Position numbers and translations under genes: made by a program | In this document: positions 17,173-24,937 of the stretch, piece by piece | Layout: the number at the start of each line of letters is the position of its first letter | Numbering within the stretch: the stretch's first letter is position 1 | The notes under the pieces: generated by a model | Databases searched by the model: none | Told to the model about the DNA's origin: nothing | The model's input: the letters and a program-made list of their open reading frames with translations, nothing else | Source: Pseudomonas sp. PIC25 | GTDB taxonomy: Bacteria > Pseudomonadota > Gammaproteobacteria > Pseudomonadales > Pseudomonadaceae | Assembly: GCF_002286785.1 (NCBI RefSeq) | Contig: NZ_MUJY01000046.1 | Span: forward strand, 1-64,000 | Direction of reading: 5' to 3' | Length of the DNA stretch: 64,000 nucleotides

Positions 17173-18033
17173 ATGGACATGACGACTTCCCCCGCCACAA
17201 ACGCACTGCAACCACTACAGCGAGACGTTCAACGCTTGCTGGGCAGATGCCTGTTGCGCCTTCAACAATACGAGCGCCTCATGAAAGCCATCGTGGCGCA
17301 CCACGAGATTTCAGGCCCGGCGCATTCGCTAGAGGCCATTCGCGCAACGCGGATTGAAGATGCCGCGACCAAGACCCTGGGCACGTTGGTCGGACAACTG
17401 TTTGGTTCGTATGTCGTCACCGATGGAAATGGTGGCAAGGAACGCGACGACGATCTTCCCGGCGACGTGATTTCCTTTCGCACGCGCGTGCAACTGAGCC
17501 TGTCTGCGCAGGACTACGCCAAGACCCAGGCCGACCTCAGAGACCTGGTATCGCTGCGCAACACCCTGGTGCACCACTTCATCGACCAGCACGATCTATG
17601 GACCGTGGACGGGTGCCGCGCTGCACAGGGCGAACTCGGTTCCGCCTACACGCGCATCGATCAACACTTCGAGCAGCTGCGCGGCTGGGCCGAGCACATG
17701 GATCAGGCGCGGCGTCTTGCGGCGGATTTCGTCCAGTCGGATGTGTTCCACGACCTGGTGGTCAATGGCATCGCGCCGGACGGCACGGTGGACTGGCCGG
17801 CCACCGGCATCGTTCGCGCGCTGAGCGAGGCCGCCGCGCAGTTGGCCGTCGAGGGCTGGACACCCATCGTCGCCGCTGGCCGCTGGATCGCGGACCGGCA
17901 TCCCGAGCAGCTTCCAGCCAAGTACGGCTGCAGCAGTTGGCGGCAGGTGGTGCATGAGTGCCGCTTGTTCGAGCTTCGCTACCGTGAGGTGGAGGGGCAA
18001 CGGGCCGCCTGGTACAGACCTCGCGAGGCATAG
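17173..18033 (+). CDS. OST-HTH/LOTUS-domain ICE protein
   Basis: A 286-residue protein. The first about 200 residues are helical and resemble a HEPN-like bundle (LRDLVSLRNTLVHHF contains an RNxxxHH-like motif). Residues about 215-280 form an OST-HTH/LOTUS domain (EGWTPIVAAGRWIADRHPEQ, then KYGCSSWRQVVHECRLFELR), a fold that binds RNA or G-rich nucleic acid. The start ATG follows palindromic box 1 by about 108 bp; a second ATG two codons later is possible. Its place in the replication block suggests a role in element maintenance; the HEPN-like RNase possibility is a guess. Confidence 0.75.
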   Translation: MDMTTSPATNALQPLQRDVQRLLGRCLLRLQQYERLMKAIVAHHEISGPAHSLEAIRATRIEDAATKTLGTLVGQLFGSYVVTDGNGGKERDDDLPGDVISFRTRVQLSLSAQDYAKTQADLRDLVSLRNTLVHHFIDQHDLWTVDGCRAAQGELGSAYTRIDQHFEQLRGWAEHMDQARRLAADFVQSDVFHDLVVNGIAPDGTVDWPATGIVRALSEAAAQLAVEGWTPIVAAGRWIADRHPEQLPAKYGCSSWRQVVHECRLFELRYREVEGQRAAWYRPREA

Positions 18034-18083
18034 CCCCGCAACGCGGTCTCACCTCCGCGCGAGCCGCGAACAACTCCGCCGAG

Positions 18084-18100
18084 CTATCCCCAGGGGATAG
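18084..18100. promoter_or_regulatory. Palindromic box 2
   Basis: Second identical CTATCCCCAGGGGATAG; with flanking G and C the arms reach 9 bp. It lies 121 bp before the PFL_4669 gene and shares downstream GCCGGAACA and CCTTCC with box 1. Confidence 0.7.
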
Positions 18101-18221
18101 CCGGAACACGCAGCCTTCCGTGCGGAACAAACCGGGCGTGCATGGGCTGCGGTTTGTTGACTGACAGCCTTCCGGCCGATGCCGATGCTGGCGACTCGTC
18201 CCTTCATCACGAGTCGCTCCC

Positions 18222-19010
18222 ATGGCCAACGAACGCACAGAACCCCTGCGACTGAATCTCGGGTCGCTGCGCAGCGCGATGTCGCTGACGCTGCACACCC
18301 ACCACGCATCGCGCATCTGGCACGGCCGCGCGCCGACCGAAGGACGCGCCGGCATCATCGGACTCAACGGCTTCATCAGTGCGATGAACAAGATGAAGCG
18401 CGGCGCCGAGCAGGACGACCCGTACTCGGATTGGTGGATGTTGCGCATCGAGGACAAGCTCGCCGACACCAAGACCCGCCTGCAGACCCTGCGCGAACAG
18501 GTGGATCAGGCCTTGGCCGACGTGCCAGCGGCGCTGTCGCTGGGCGAGAACATGAACGTGCAGCCGGTGAAGCTGCCGCTGTTCGTGAATGCACAGCTCG
18601 GCTTCATGGCGGTGTACCTGCTGGCCGACTACGACGACCTGGCGCGCAAGCTCATCCTGGCGCATCACACGGCGCTGATCGACCGCAGCACCCTGGAGCG
18701 CTGGCTCAACGATGGCGCGCACGCACTGCGCAGCCTGTTCTCGCTGGCCCAGCAGTACCGCTACTCGGGCACGACGCGCGACGACTTCGCGGCGAAGAAC
18801 GCGGCGGCGCGAGCGGCGCTGGAGAAGTTCGGCGAGCTGCCGCAGGACGTGCTGGAAGGCACGCGCCGCTCGCGCTTCGCGCCACCGATCGCGCGGCGGG
18901 CGAACAAGCCCGGCACGCCGCCTGCTGCGCCCGCCATCGAGCCCGATGCGCCGGCTCCCACGGGTGGCGCAGCCGATGGTGCCGCGGGCGATGAGGGTGC
19001 TGGCGCATGA
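18222..19010 (+). CDS. PFL_4669 (TIGR03761) family ICE protein
   Basis: A 262-residue protein of the ICE family PFL_4669. Recognisable segments are GPLRLNLGSLRS-like PLRLNLGSLRSAMSL, the HHASRIWHGRAPTEG region and the GIIGLNGFISAMNKM helix. The family is restricted to this class of conjugative elements; no catalytic role is known. The last 45 residues are Ala/Pro-rich. Its stop overlaps the ATG of the DUF3158 gene (ATGA), so these two and ssb are one operon, probably driven from palindromic box 2. Confidence 0.85.
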   Translation: MANERTEPLRLNLGSLRSAMSLTLHTHHASRIWHGRAPTEGRAGIIGLNGFISAMNKMKRGAEQDDPYSDWWMLRIEDKLADTKTRLQTLREQVDQALADVPAALSLGENMNVQPVKLPLFVNAQLGFMAVYLLADYDDLARKLILAHHTALIDRSTLERWLNDGAHALRSLFSLAQQYRYSGTTRDDFAAKNAAARAALEKFGELPQDVLEGTRRSRFAPPIARRANKPGTPPAAPAIEPDAPAPTGGAADGAAGDEGAGA

Positions 19011-19555
19011 CAGCATCGCCCCCTATCAGCCACTCCACGCGCTTCGTGGCGCTGGAACAGGCGGACTTCCAGCGCCTGGAACACGCAGGCTACCTAAAAG
19101 GCCTTTTACAGCCTTTTAAGGGTAAGGGGAGTCTGGAGACCTGGGCCAGCCAGTGCGCAGCGCTGCGCGACGACGTGATTGGCCTGGCGCAGCGGCGCGT
19201 GCTGCCCCAGGCGCGCGCCTACCCCTTCAGCCTGCTCGACGTGCAACTGGCCCAGCAGGCCACTGGCGCAGGAACGACCTTCCTGCGCTGGCGCAACCTC
19301 GACCGTTCCTCCATGGGCGTGGCGTTGTGGGAGGCCCTGCTGGCCAACCCCGCGACGCCGCCCTCGCTGATTGACGAGCTGTACGCGATGGAACTGCAGC
19401 GCATCGTGCTGAACATGCAGATCAGCCTGACCCACAGCATCGCTCGCCAAGCCCTGGAATGCGCCAACAAGGCCGCCCAGGCCGAAGCGGCTTACCTGCG
19501 GCGCGTCCACGGGCATACCGCGTCCGTTCCACCCACCACCAAGGAGTCACCATGA
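19007..19555 (+). CDS. DUF3158 family ICE protein
   Basis: A 182-residue protein typical of the gene between PFL_4669 and ssb in these elements. FVALEQADFQRLEHAGYLKG, then LLQPFKGKGSLETW marks the conserved N-terminal region, and LPQARAYPFSLLDVQLAQQ the middle. It has no recognised catalytic motif. It overlaps the previous stop and ends inside the first codon of ssb. It probably supports replication or single-strand handling by association. Confidence 0.78.
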   Translation: MTASPPISHSTRFVALEQADFQRLEHAGYLKGLLQPFKGKGSLETWASQCAALRDDVIGLAQRRVLPQARAYPFSLLDVQLAQQATGAGTTFLRWRNLDRSSMGVALWEALLANPATPPSLIDELYAMELQRIVLNMQISLTHSIARQALECANKAAQAEAAYLRRVHGHTASVPPTTKESP

Positions 19556-19935
19556 GCACGCACTTCGTCGGCGAGGGCAACATCGGTTCTGCGCCGGACT
19601 ACCGCGAATTCCCGAACGGCAACGACGAGCCGCGCCGGCTGCTTCGCCTGAACGTCTACTTCGACAACCCGATCCTGAAGAAGGACGGCGAGTACGAAGA
19701 TCGCGGCGGCTTCTGGGCGCCCGTGGAGCTGTGGCACCGCGACGCCGAGCACTGGAAGACGCTGTACCAGAAAGGTATGCGGGTGCTGGTCGAGGGCCGC
19801 ACCGTGCGCGACGAATGGGAGGACGCCGACGAGAACGAGCGTGTCACGTTCAAGGTCGAGGCCCGGCGCGTGGGCATCCTGCCGTACCGCATCGAGTCGG
19901 TGGCGCTCAGCGCCAAGCCGGCCGGCGGACAGTAG
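19552..19935 (+). CDS. ssb: Single-stranded DNA-binding protein
   Basis: A 127-residue OB-fold protein starting MSTHFVGEGNIGSAPDYREF. The strand pattern GFWAPVELWHRDAEHWKTLY, then KGMRVLVEGRTVRDEW is that of element-encoded SSB. It lacks the long acidic tail of chromosomal SSB and ends SAKPAGGQ. It coats the transferred or replicating single strand. It is preceded by AAGGAGTCACC and translationally coupled to the DUF3158 gene. Confidence 0.88.
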   Translation: MSTHFVGEGNIGSAPDYREFPNGNDEPRRLLRLNVYFDNPILKKDGEYEDRGGFWAPVELWHRDAEHWKTLYQKGMRVLVEGRTVRDEWEDADENERVTFKVEARRVGILPYRIESVALSAKPAGGQ

Positions 19936-20001
19936 TTCGCCCATCGCCACCCCCCGAGGGCGGCTGTAGCAACCGTCATACGCCCGCGATGCACCAGCGA
20001 G

Positions 20002-20018
20002 CTATCCCCAGGGGATAG
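20002..20018. promoter_or_regulatory. Palindromic box 3
   Basis: Third CTATCCCCAGGGGATAG. Here the arms extend to a perfect 11 bp (GAGCTATCCCC/GGGGATAGCTC). It lies between ssb and topB, 209 bp before the topB start. The rest of this 209-bp stretch shows no gene. Confidence 0.7.
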
Positions 20019-20227
20019 CTCCAAGGTCGTCTACGGAGTTCCGGCCGCCCTCCCGAAACGAAGCTCTGCTGTGCCAGCTCCTGCGGTCCATGCGCACCGC
20101 TGCGGCAACGGAGCGCCTGCCGATCACAAAGCGGTGTCTGCATCAATCGGCTTCCTTGCTGCCGGCATCTCCTGGCCCCGCCAAGCTGACGCCCATCCGA
20201 TGAACCGCACATTTCCAAGGAGGCTTC

Positions 20228-22243
20228 ATGCGCGTGTTCCTGTGCGAGAAGCCGTCCCAGGGCAAGGACATCGCCCGTGTGCTGGGTGCCGGTCAACGCG
20301 GCAACGGCTGCTACAGCGGCGCGGGTGTCGTCGTGACCTGGTGCATCGGTCATCTGGTGGAGGCGGTTCCGCCCGAAGGCTACGGCGAGCAATACAAGCG
20401 CTGGGCCATTGAGCAACTGCCTATTCTTCCTGAGCGTTGGCGTGTCGAGCCCAAGGCGGCGACCGCAGCGCAATTCAAGGTCGTGCAGCAGCTCGTCGCC
20501 AAGGCGGGCGAGCTGGTGATTGCGACCGACGCCGACCGCGAGGGCGAGATGATCGCCCGCGAAATCATCGAGCTATGCGGCTACCGCGGGCCGATTCAGC
20601 GCCTGTGGCTGTCGGCGCTCAACGATGCGTCGATCCGCAAGGCGCTGGGTGCACTCAAGCCGTCCGCCGAGACGCTGCCGCTGTATTTCTCCGCACTCGC
20701 CCGATCGCGCGCCGACTGGCTGATCGGGATGAACCTGAGCCGCTTGTTCACACTGCTGGGGCGCCAGGCCGGCTACACCGGCGTGCTGTCGGTGGGCCGG
20801 GTGCAGACGCCGACGCTGAAGCTGGTGGTGGACCGTGATCGCGAGATCGCACGTTTCGTCTCGGTGCCGTTCTGGGCGATCGAGGTCACGCTGTCCCATG
20901 CCGGCCAATCCTTCATCGCCAGTTGGACGCCGCCGCAGGGTTGTATTGACGATGCTGGCCGTTGCTTGCAACAGCCGGTCGCCCAGCAGGCCGCCGACCG
21001 CCTGCGCGCCGCCGGCAGCGCCCAGGTGGTGTCGGTCGAGACGGAGCGTATGCGCGAAGGTCCGCCGCTGCCGTTCGACCTGGGCACGCTGCAGGAGGTG
21101 TGCTCCAAGCAGTTGGGCCTCGACGTGCAGGAGACGCTGGACATTGCCCAGGCGCTGTACGAGACGCACAAGGCGACAACGTATCCGCGCTCGGATTCGG
21201 GCTACCTACCCGAGAGCATGCTGGCCGAGGTGCCGACCGTACTCGACAGTCTGGTCAAGACCGACCCCAGCCTGCGGCCGCTGATCGAGCGCCTGGATCG
21301 CCAACAGCGCTCGCGTGCATGGAACGACGGCAAGGTGTCGGCTCACCACGGCATCATCCCGACGCTGGAGCCCGCCAACCTGTCGGCCATGAACGAGAAG
21401 GAACTGGCCGTCTACCGGCTGATCCGCGCCCATTACCTCGCGCAGTTCCTCCCGCACCATGAGTTCGACCGGACGGTAGCGCAGTTCTCGTGCGGCAGTC
21501 AGTCGGTGGCGGCCGTGGGCAAGCAGATCGCCGTCACCGGCTGGCGTGAGGTGCTGGCGACGCCGGGGCCGGACGATGCCGATGGCGAGGATGCGCAGCG
21601 CAGCCAGGTGCTGCCCGCTCTGCATGCGGGCCTGTCCTGCCCGGTCGGAAAGGTGGATCTCAAGGCGCTGAAGACGCTGCCGCCCAAACCCTACACGCAG
21701 GGCGAGCTGATCAAGGCCATGAAGACCGTCGCCAAGTTCGTGACCGACCCGCGCCTGAAACAGAAGCTGCGAGATACTACCGGCATCGGCACCGAGGCGA
21801 CACGCGCTAACATCATCAACGGTCTGATCGGTCGCGGCTACCTGGTCAAGAAAGGCCGCGCCGTCCGCGCTTCCGACGCGGCATTCACGCTCATCGACGC
21901 GGTGCCCTCGGCCATCGCCGACCCCGGCACCACGGCGGTGTGGGAGCAGGCGCTCGACATGATCGAGGCCGGCCAGATGGCGCTGGACACCTTCATCGAG
22001 AAGCAGTCCGTGTGGGTCGGCCAGCTCGTGCAGCAGTACCGCGGCGCAACGCTCTCGCTCAAGCTGCCGCCGGCGCCGGCCTGCCCGCAGTGCGGCGCAC
22101 CGATGCAGCAGCGCACGGGCAAAAGCGGCGCGTTCTGGTCCTGCTCGCGCTACCCGGACTGCAAGGGCACGTTGCCGATCGAGTCCCCGACGGGCCGGCG
22201 CAGCGCACCGCGCAAGCGGCGCGCTGCCTCCAAGGCGTCCTGA
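20228..22243 (+). CDS. topB: DNA topoisomerase III
   Basis: A 671-residue type IA topoisomerase. The TOPRIM domain has Glu7 (CEKPSQGKD) and the acidic pair Asp101/Asp103 in ATDADREGEMIAREI. The active-site tyrosine is Tyr319 in TTYPRSDSGYLP. The C-terminus carries a four-cysteine zinc ribbon (CPQCGAPMQ, then CSRYPDCKG). It decatenates and relaxes DNA with single-strand character. A copy beside ssb is standard for this ICE family and plasmids of the RP4 type. It starts after AAGGAGGC. Confidence 0.95.
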   Translation: MRVFLCEKPSQGKDIARVLGAGQRGNGCYSGAGVVVTWCIGHLVEAVPPEGYGEQYKRWAIEQLPILPERWRVEPKAATAAQFKVVQQLVAKAGELVIATDADREGEMIAREIIELCGYRGPIQRLWLSALNDASIRKALGALKPSAETLPLYFSALARSRADWLIGMNLSRLFTLLGRQAGYTGVLSVGRVQTPTLKLVVDRDREIARFVSVPFWAIEVTLSHAGQSFIASWTPPQGCIDDAGRCLQQPVAQQAADRLRAAGSAQVVSVETERMREGPPLPFDLGTLQEVCSKQLGLDVQETLDIAQALYETHKATTYPRSDSGYLPESMLAEVPTVLDSLVKTDPSLRPLIERLDRQQRSRAWNDGKVSAHHGIIPTLEPANLSAMNEKELAVYRLIRAHYLAQFLPHHEFDRTVAQFSCGSQSVAAVGKQIAVTGWREVLATPGPDDADGEDAQRSQVLPALHAGLSCPVGKVDLKALKTLPPKPYTQGELIKAMKTVAKFVTDPRLKQKLRDTTGIGTEATRANIINGLIGRGYLVKKGRAVRASDAAFTLIDAVPSAIADPGTTAVWEQALDMIEAGQMALDTFIEKQSVWVGQLVQQYRGATLSLKLPPAPACPQCGAPMQQRTGKSGAFWSCSRYPDCKGTLPIESPTGRRSAPRKRRAASKAS

Positions 22244-22811
22244 TCCTCGCTTCCCCCTGCCGCGCCGGCCCTTCACTGGCGGCGAGGCAAACGTCCCGCA
22301 CCGCGCGGGACTCCAAAGCGCGCGTCTCCTTCTGCAACGGTGTGCGCGCCCCGTCTGCCCACCATCGGGCGACGGGGCGAGAAGGTCATTGCTCCACGAA
22401 TCGCGCCCGCCGCCATTCCCTTGATCGGTGTGCCTTGCCTCGGCCACGAGGGGCTTCCTGACGCCTTGCCGCCGCGTGAGCCGTGAGGAGGCCCCTTGGG
22501 CCGAGGGTATTCCGTGCCGGTGCCCGCCGGCGGAACAACGGGCTCCCTTTGTGTGTGGATGCACGCCAGCGGTTTCCGGCCCCAGCCACGAAACGGGCCG
22601 GGTGCGATTGCTGACGCAGCGAACGGCTTTGACGACGGCCTGCGCTGACGCAGCCCACAGGTGGTTTTCCTTCCTCTCCAGCCGAAGGCCCGCGTGGCCT
22701 TCGGCGCCCTGGTCCTTGCCTTGTCCCGTGACGCGGGCCTGCCCTAAAGCGGGCCGTCCGCGATTCGGTTTTCCCTGCGACGGCAGCCATGCTTCGCGCC
22801 CATCCTCACGC
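22244..22811. ncRNA. Hairpin-dense noncoding region, possible large RNA or oriT
   Basis: About 570 bp with no protein-like frame but a series of strong hairpins: GCCCCGTC/GACGGGGC with inner GCCC/GGGC (22348-22378), GGGGCTTCCT/AGGAGGCCCC (22450-22495) and GCCGAAGGCC/GGCCTTCGGC (22681-22705), among others. It leads straight into leader-RNA copy A. It may be a structured RNA, an origin of transfer, or both; nothing here decides between them. Confidence 0.45.
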
Positions 22812-22890
22812 CATGCGTTGCTGACAGTCGTCAGCGGCATGCCCTGGCAGTCTCGGTCTTCAAGACTGCAACGCGGTTCGCCGAGTTGAC
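22812..22890 (+). ncRNA. Structured leader RNA motif, copy A
   Basis: Three successive hairpins: CATG..GCTGAC/GTCAGC..CATG (22812-22841), GCAGTC/GACTGC (22847-22869) and a third closed by CGG/CCG (to about 22889). The same order occurs at 24759 and 26282 with compensating base changes. A fourth pairing, GCATCG with CGATGC, follows by about 22950. It lies upstream of the 23025 gene. Confidence 0.65.
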
Positions 22891-22966
22891 CGATCCAGTC
22901 CGCTTCGCATCGCCCACCGCGGACGCTCGCCGGCCTGGCGACGATGCACTTTTCTCAACCACCCGA

Positions 22967-23001
22967 GGGGAACCCCATCCCCTGCGGGATGCGTGCTCCC
23001 C
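22967..23001 (+). other. Nested spacer hairpin before the 23025 gene
   Basis: GGGGA pairs with TCCCC, and ATCCC/GGGAT is nested within. It lies just before the AAGGAG ribosome-binding site. Confidence 0.5.
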
Positions 23002-23024
23002 GCCCCACCCCCAAGGAGCACGGC

Positions 23025-23261
23025 ATGTCTGAACCTTCCGCATCTTCCTCTGCAACCGCAGTGCGCAGTGGTGCGCTGGCGCTGGCCTGGACCGGCAAGC
23101 GTCTGCCGCTACAGGTGCTGCGCAGCGCGGCCGGTCACTACATCGGCACGCAAGACGACGAAGGCCCGGTATCGCGGGAGTCCGTCGAGTATTTCCCGAG
23201 CCACCTCGCAGCACAGCGCGCCCTGGATACCCATGCCTGGACACAGCGCGCTCACCCCTGA
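23025..23261 (+). CDS. Small conserved ICE protein, unrecognised
   Basis: A 78-residue protein starting MSEPSASSSATAVRSG after AAGGAGCACGGC. The core GALALAWTGKRLPLQVLRSA, then GHYIGTQDDEGPVSRESVEY looks like a small beta-rich domain. First of the small-gene run and the first gene behind leader-RNA copy A. No function is assigned. Confidence 0.65.
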   Translation: MSEPSASSSATAVRSGALALAWTGKRLPLQVLRSAAGHYIGTQDDEGPVSRESVEYFPSHLAAQRALDTHAWTQRAHP

Positions 23262-23286
23262 TTCCCACCCTTCAAGGAGTTCTCTC

Positions 23287-23679
23287 ATGAATCTGTCTTT
23301 ACCCGAAGACGTGCTCGATCAGATGGCGCTGGAACAGGCGCACTTCGACGCTGCACCGCAGGCCTTCTTCGAGGCCTGGAAGCGCGGCGCGCAGATCGCC
23401 GGCCACGAGTGGTTCGGCGACGGCACACGCGAAGGTCTGCAGCGTGCCACCACCAAGTGGGATCTGCGGCCCAACATGCTGATGCTCAACGACGCCCTGG
23501 GCGTGCTGAGCAGCGGTCAACGCATGTTCCTGTCCGCGATGGTGAGCTTCTACAACTCCCGCGAGGGCGGCGCGATGCTCAAGCGTTGCGGCTTCGAGGG
23601 GCTGTCCGACTTCGGCGGCCTCGATCTGGAACGGCGCCAGGTCATCGCCGACCTCACGCTGCACTACAACGGCTGGTGA
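23287..23679 (+). CDS. Conserved ICE protein, unrecognised
   Basis: A 130-residue soluble, mostly helical protein (MNLSLPEDVLDQMALEQAHF, then EWFGDGTREGLQRATTKWDL). The segment GQRMFLSAMVSFYNSREGG suggests a globular helical domain. It starts after AAGGAG, 25 bp downstream of the previous stop; this is one of the few spacers in the run without a hairpin, so the two genes are probably co-translated. Function unknown. Confidence 0.7.
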   Translation: MNLSLPEDVLDQMALEQAHFDAAPQAFFEAWKRGAQIAGHEWFGDGTREGLQRATTKWDLRPNMLMLNDALGVLSSGQRMFLSAMVSFYNSREGGAMLKRCGFEGLSDFGGLDLERRQVIADLTLHYNGW

Positions 23680-23721
23680 GCCGCGCCTGGCAACCCCCCC
23701 GTTCTTTCATCCCACCCCACG

Positions 23722-23765
23722 AGGGACATGCGTCCCCGTTCGGGGCCATGTCCCTCCTTTTTTTC
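23722..23765 (+). terminator. Nested hairpin with T-run
   Basis: AGGGACATG and CATGTCCCT enclose TCCCC-GTTC-GGGG, followed by CCTTTTTTTT-like sequence. It is a strong intrinsic-terminator shape directly before a ribosome-binding site. Confidence 0.6.
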
Positions 23766-23777
23766 GCAGGAGCGGCC

Positions 23778-23804
23778 ATGTCCCGAATCACCATCTTCCA
23801 CTGA
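23778..23804 (+). pseudogene. Eight-codon ORF remnant (MSRITIFH)
   Basis: An ATG spaced behind CAGGAG, with its own upstream hairpin leader, opens a frame that stops after eight codons. Every other leader/RBS unit in this run precedes a full gene, so this is probably the start of a gene deleted or truncated here. A regulatory micro-peptide is the alternative. The stretch to 23930 contains no other gene. Confidence 0.4.
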
Positions 23805-23930
23805 CCTGCACCGCCCGCCACCAGGGCGGCGCGACGCCGCGGCCGGCTGACTGGCTGCCACTTCATCCACTCGCTGGGGTTCAATCCCCGGCAGGGGATT
23901 GCCTCGGCCATCCTCTGCTGGAGGAATCCT

Positions 23931-24647
23931 ATGTCCCATTCCAAAAACCCCTTCGTCCGCGGCTACGATGGCCTGTCCGTGCAACGGCTGCTGGCGATTT
24001 CCTACGACGACGACTGCCCGCTGAGCTATCTGCCGCTGCACATCTCGCAGTCGCACCTGCCGGACAGCCAGGTCGAGCGCCATGCCTGCGTCTTCTGCGA
24101 CGACTTCGCGCTGATCACCGAGGGCCAGAACGTGCCGCCCGAGCTGGACGCGCAGTGCCCCAGCCACGGCATCGCCCGAAACCTCGTCTACGCCGTCATG
24201 GCCGAAGAAGCCGGCCAGCCGCTGCACGTCGGCGATACCTACTCCGAGGAAGCCGCGCGCGAGGTGGTACGCCGCCTGCGCTTCGAGACCGGGTTCTACA
24301 GCCGTGCCTGGGAAATCAGTTCGGCGCACATCACCGAGGAGGCCGGTCGCTTCCTCGCCGAACTGGCGGACATCGCCACGCCGAGCGGTTTTCTGTTCGT
24401 GGCCTTCCGCATTCCCTACAGCCCGGCGGTCGGCATGAAGCTGATCGCCACGCCCTGGACGGATGCGAACCTGCAGCATGTCGAGGGCATCACCGCCGAA
24501 GAGCTGCGGCAGGAGCACCGGGCCAAGGGCATGCCGGAGTCCCTCGTGGAAGTGTTGCACCTGGCTGCGCTCGCCGACGTGCGGCTGCTGATCTTCGATG
24601 CCGACGCGCCCGTGCTGGACGGACTGACGCTCTACGACGACGAGTAA
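23931..24647 (+). CDS. Conserved ICE protein, unrecognised
   Basis: A 238-residue soluble protein (MSHSKNPFVRGYDGLSVQRL, then CPLSYLPLHISQSHLPDS). CVFCDDFALITEGQNVPPEL has a CxxC-like pair, but no further zinc ligands are evident. The C-terminus is strand-rich (VRLLIFDADAPVLDGL). It is found in this position in the ICE small-gene run; it may be a DUF5983-like protein, but that is a weak recollection. It starts after GGAGGAATCCT. Confidence 0.65.
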   Translation: MSHSKNPFVRGYDGLSVQRLLAISYDDDCPLSYLPLHISQSHLPDSQVERHACVFCDDFALITEGQNVPPELDAQCPSHGIARNLVYAVMAEEAGQPLHVGDTYSEEAAREVVRRLRFETGFYSRAWEISSAHITEEAGRFLAELADIATPSGFLFVAFRIPYSPAVGMKLIATPWTDANLQHVEGITAEELRQEHRAKGMPESLVEVLHLAALADVRLLIFDADAPVLDGLTLYDDE

Positions 24648-24661
24648 CCCGCAACCCATTC

Positions 24662-24689
24662 GAGCCCCCACGTCGGGGCTCTTCTTTTT
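24662..24689 (+). terminator. Intrinsic terminator-like hairpin
   Basis: GAGCCCC-CACGTC-GGGGCTC followed by TTCTTTTT, 15 bp after the stop of the 23931 gene and just upstream of leader-RNA copy B. Confidence 0.75.
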
Positions 24690-24758
24690 CGCGGAACGCG
24701 GTGCCGGCGCATTGCCGATTCCCGGCGGACGGCCGCCGCCATGTGCCGCACGCTGGCC

Positions 24759-24835
24759 GCATGTTCGCTGGCGTTGCCGGCAGCATGCCCAGGCAGTCGA
24801 GACCTTCGAGACTGCGGTGCGGTCCGCCGTGCTGG
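24759..24835 (+). ncRNA. Structured leader RNA motif, copy B
   Basis: Hairpin 1 GCATG..GCTGGC/GCCGGC..CATGC (24759-24788), hairpin 2 GCAGTC/GACTGC (24793-24815) and a shorter third hairpin. It is the most diverged copy: hairpin 1 keeps pairing although GCTGAC/GTCAGC of the other copies is changed to GCTGGC/GCCGGC. It precedes the 24938 gene. Confidence 0.6.
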
Positions 24836-24937
24836 TCGTTTCTTTCGCCGGATGCATACCGCGTCCATCCACCTCACCCTCAAGGGACAGACCTCCCTTG
24901 CGGGCGGGAGTCCCTTGGTTGCCACAAGGAGTCTCCC

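Noticed and set aside
17049-20018. Palindromic boxes as intrinsic terminators
   Set aside because: The loop is one base and no T-run follows; a DNA-binding site fits better.
21206-22840. Long minus-strand open frame (544 codons) over topB and its downstream spacer
   Set aside because: Antisense to a clear topoisomerase; the translation is Arg/His/Gln-rich with no motifs. Long shadow frames are expected in such GC-rich coding DNA.
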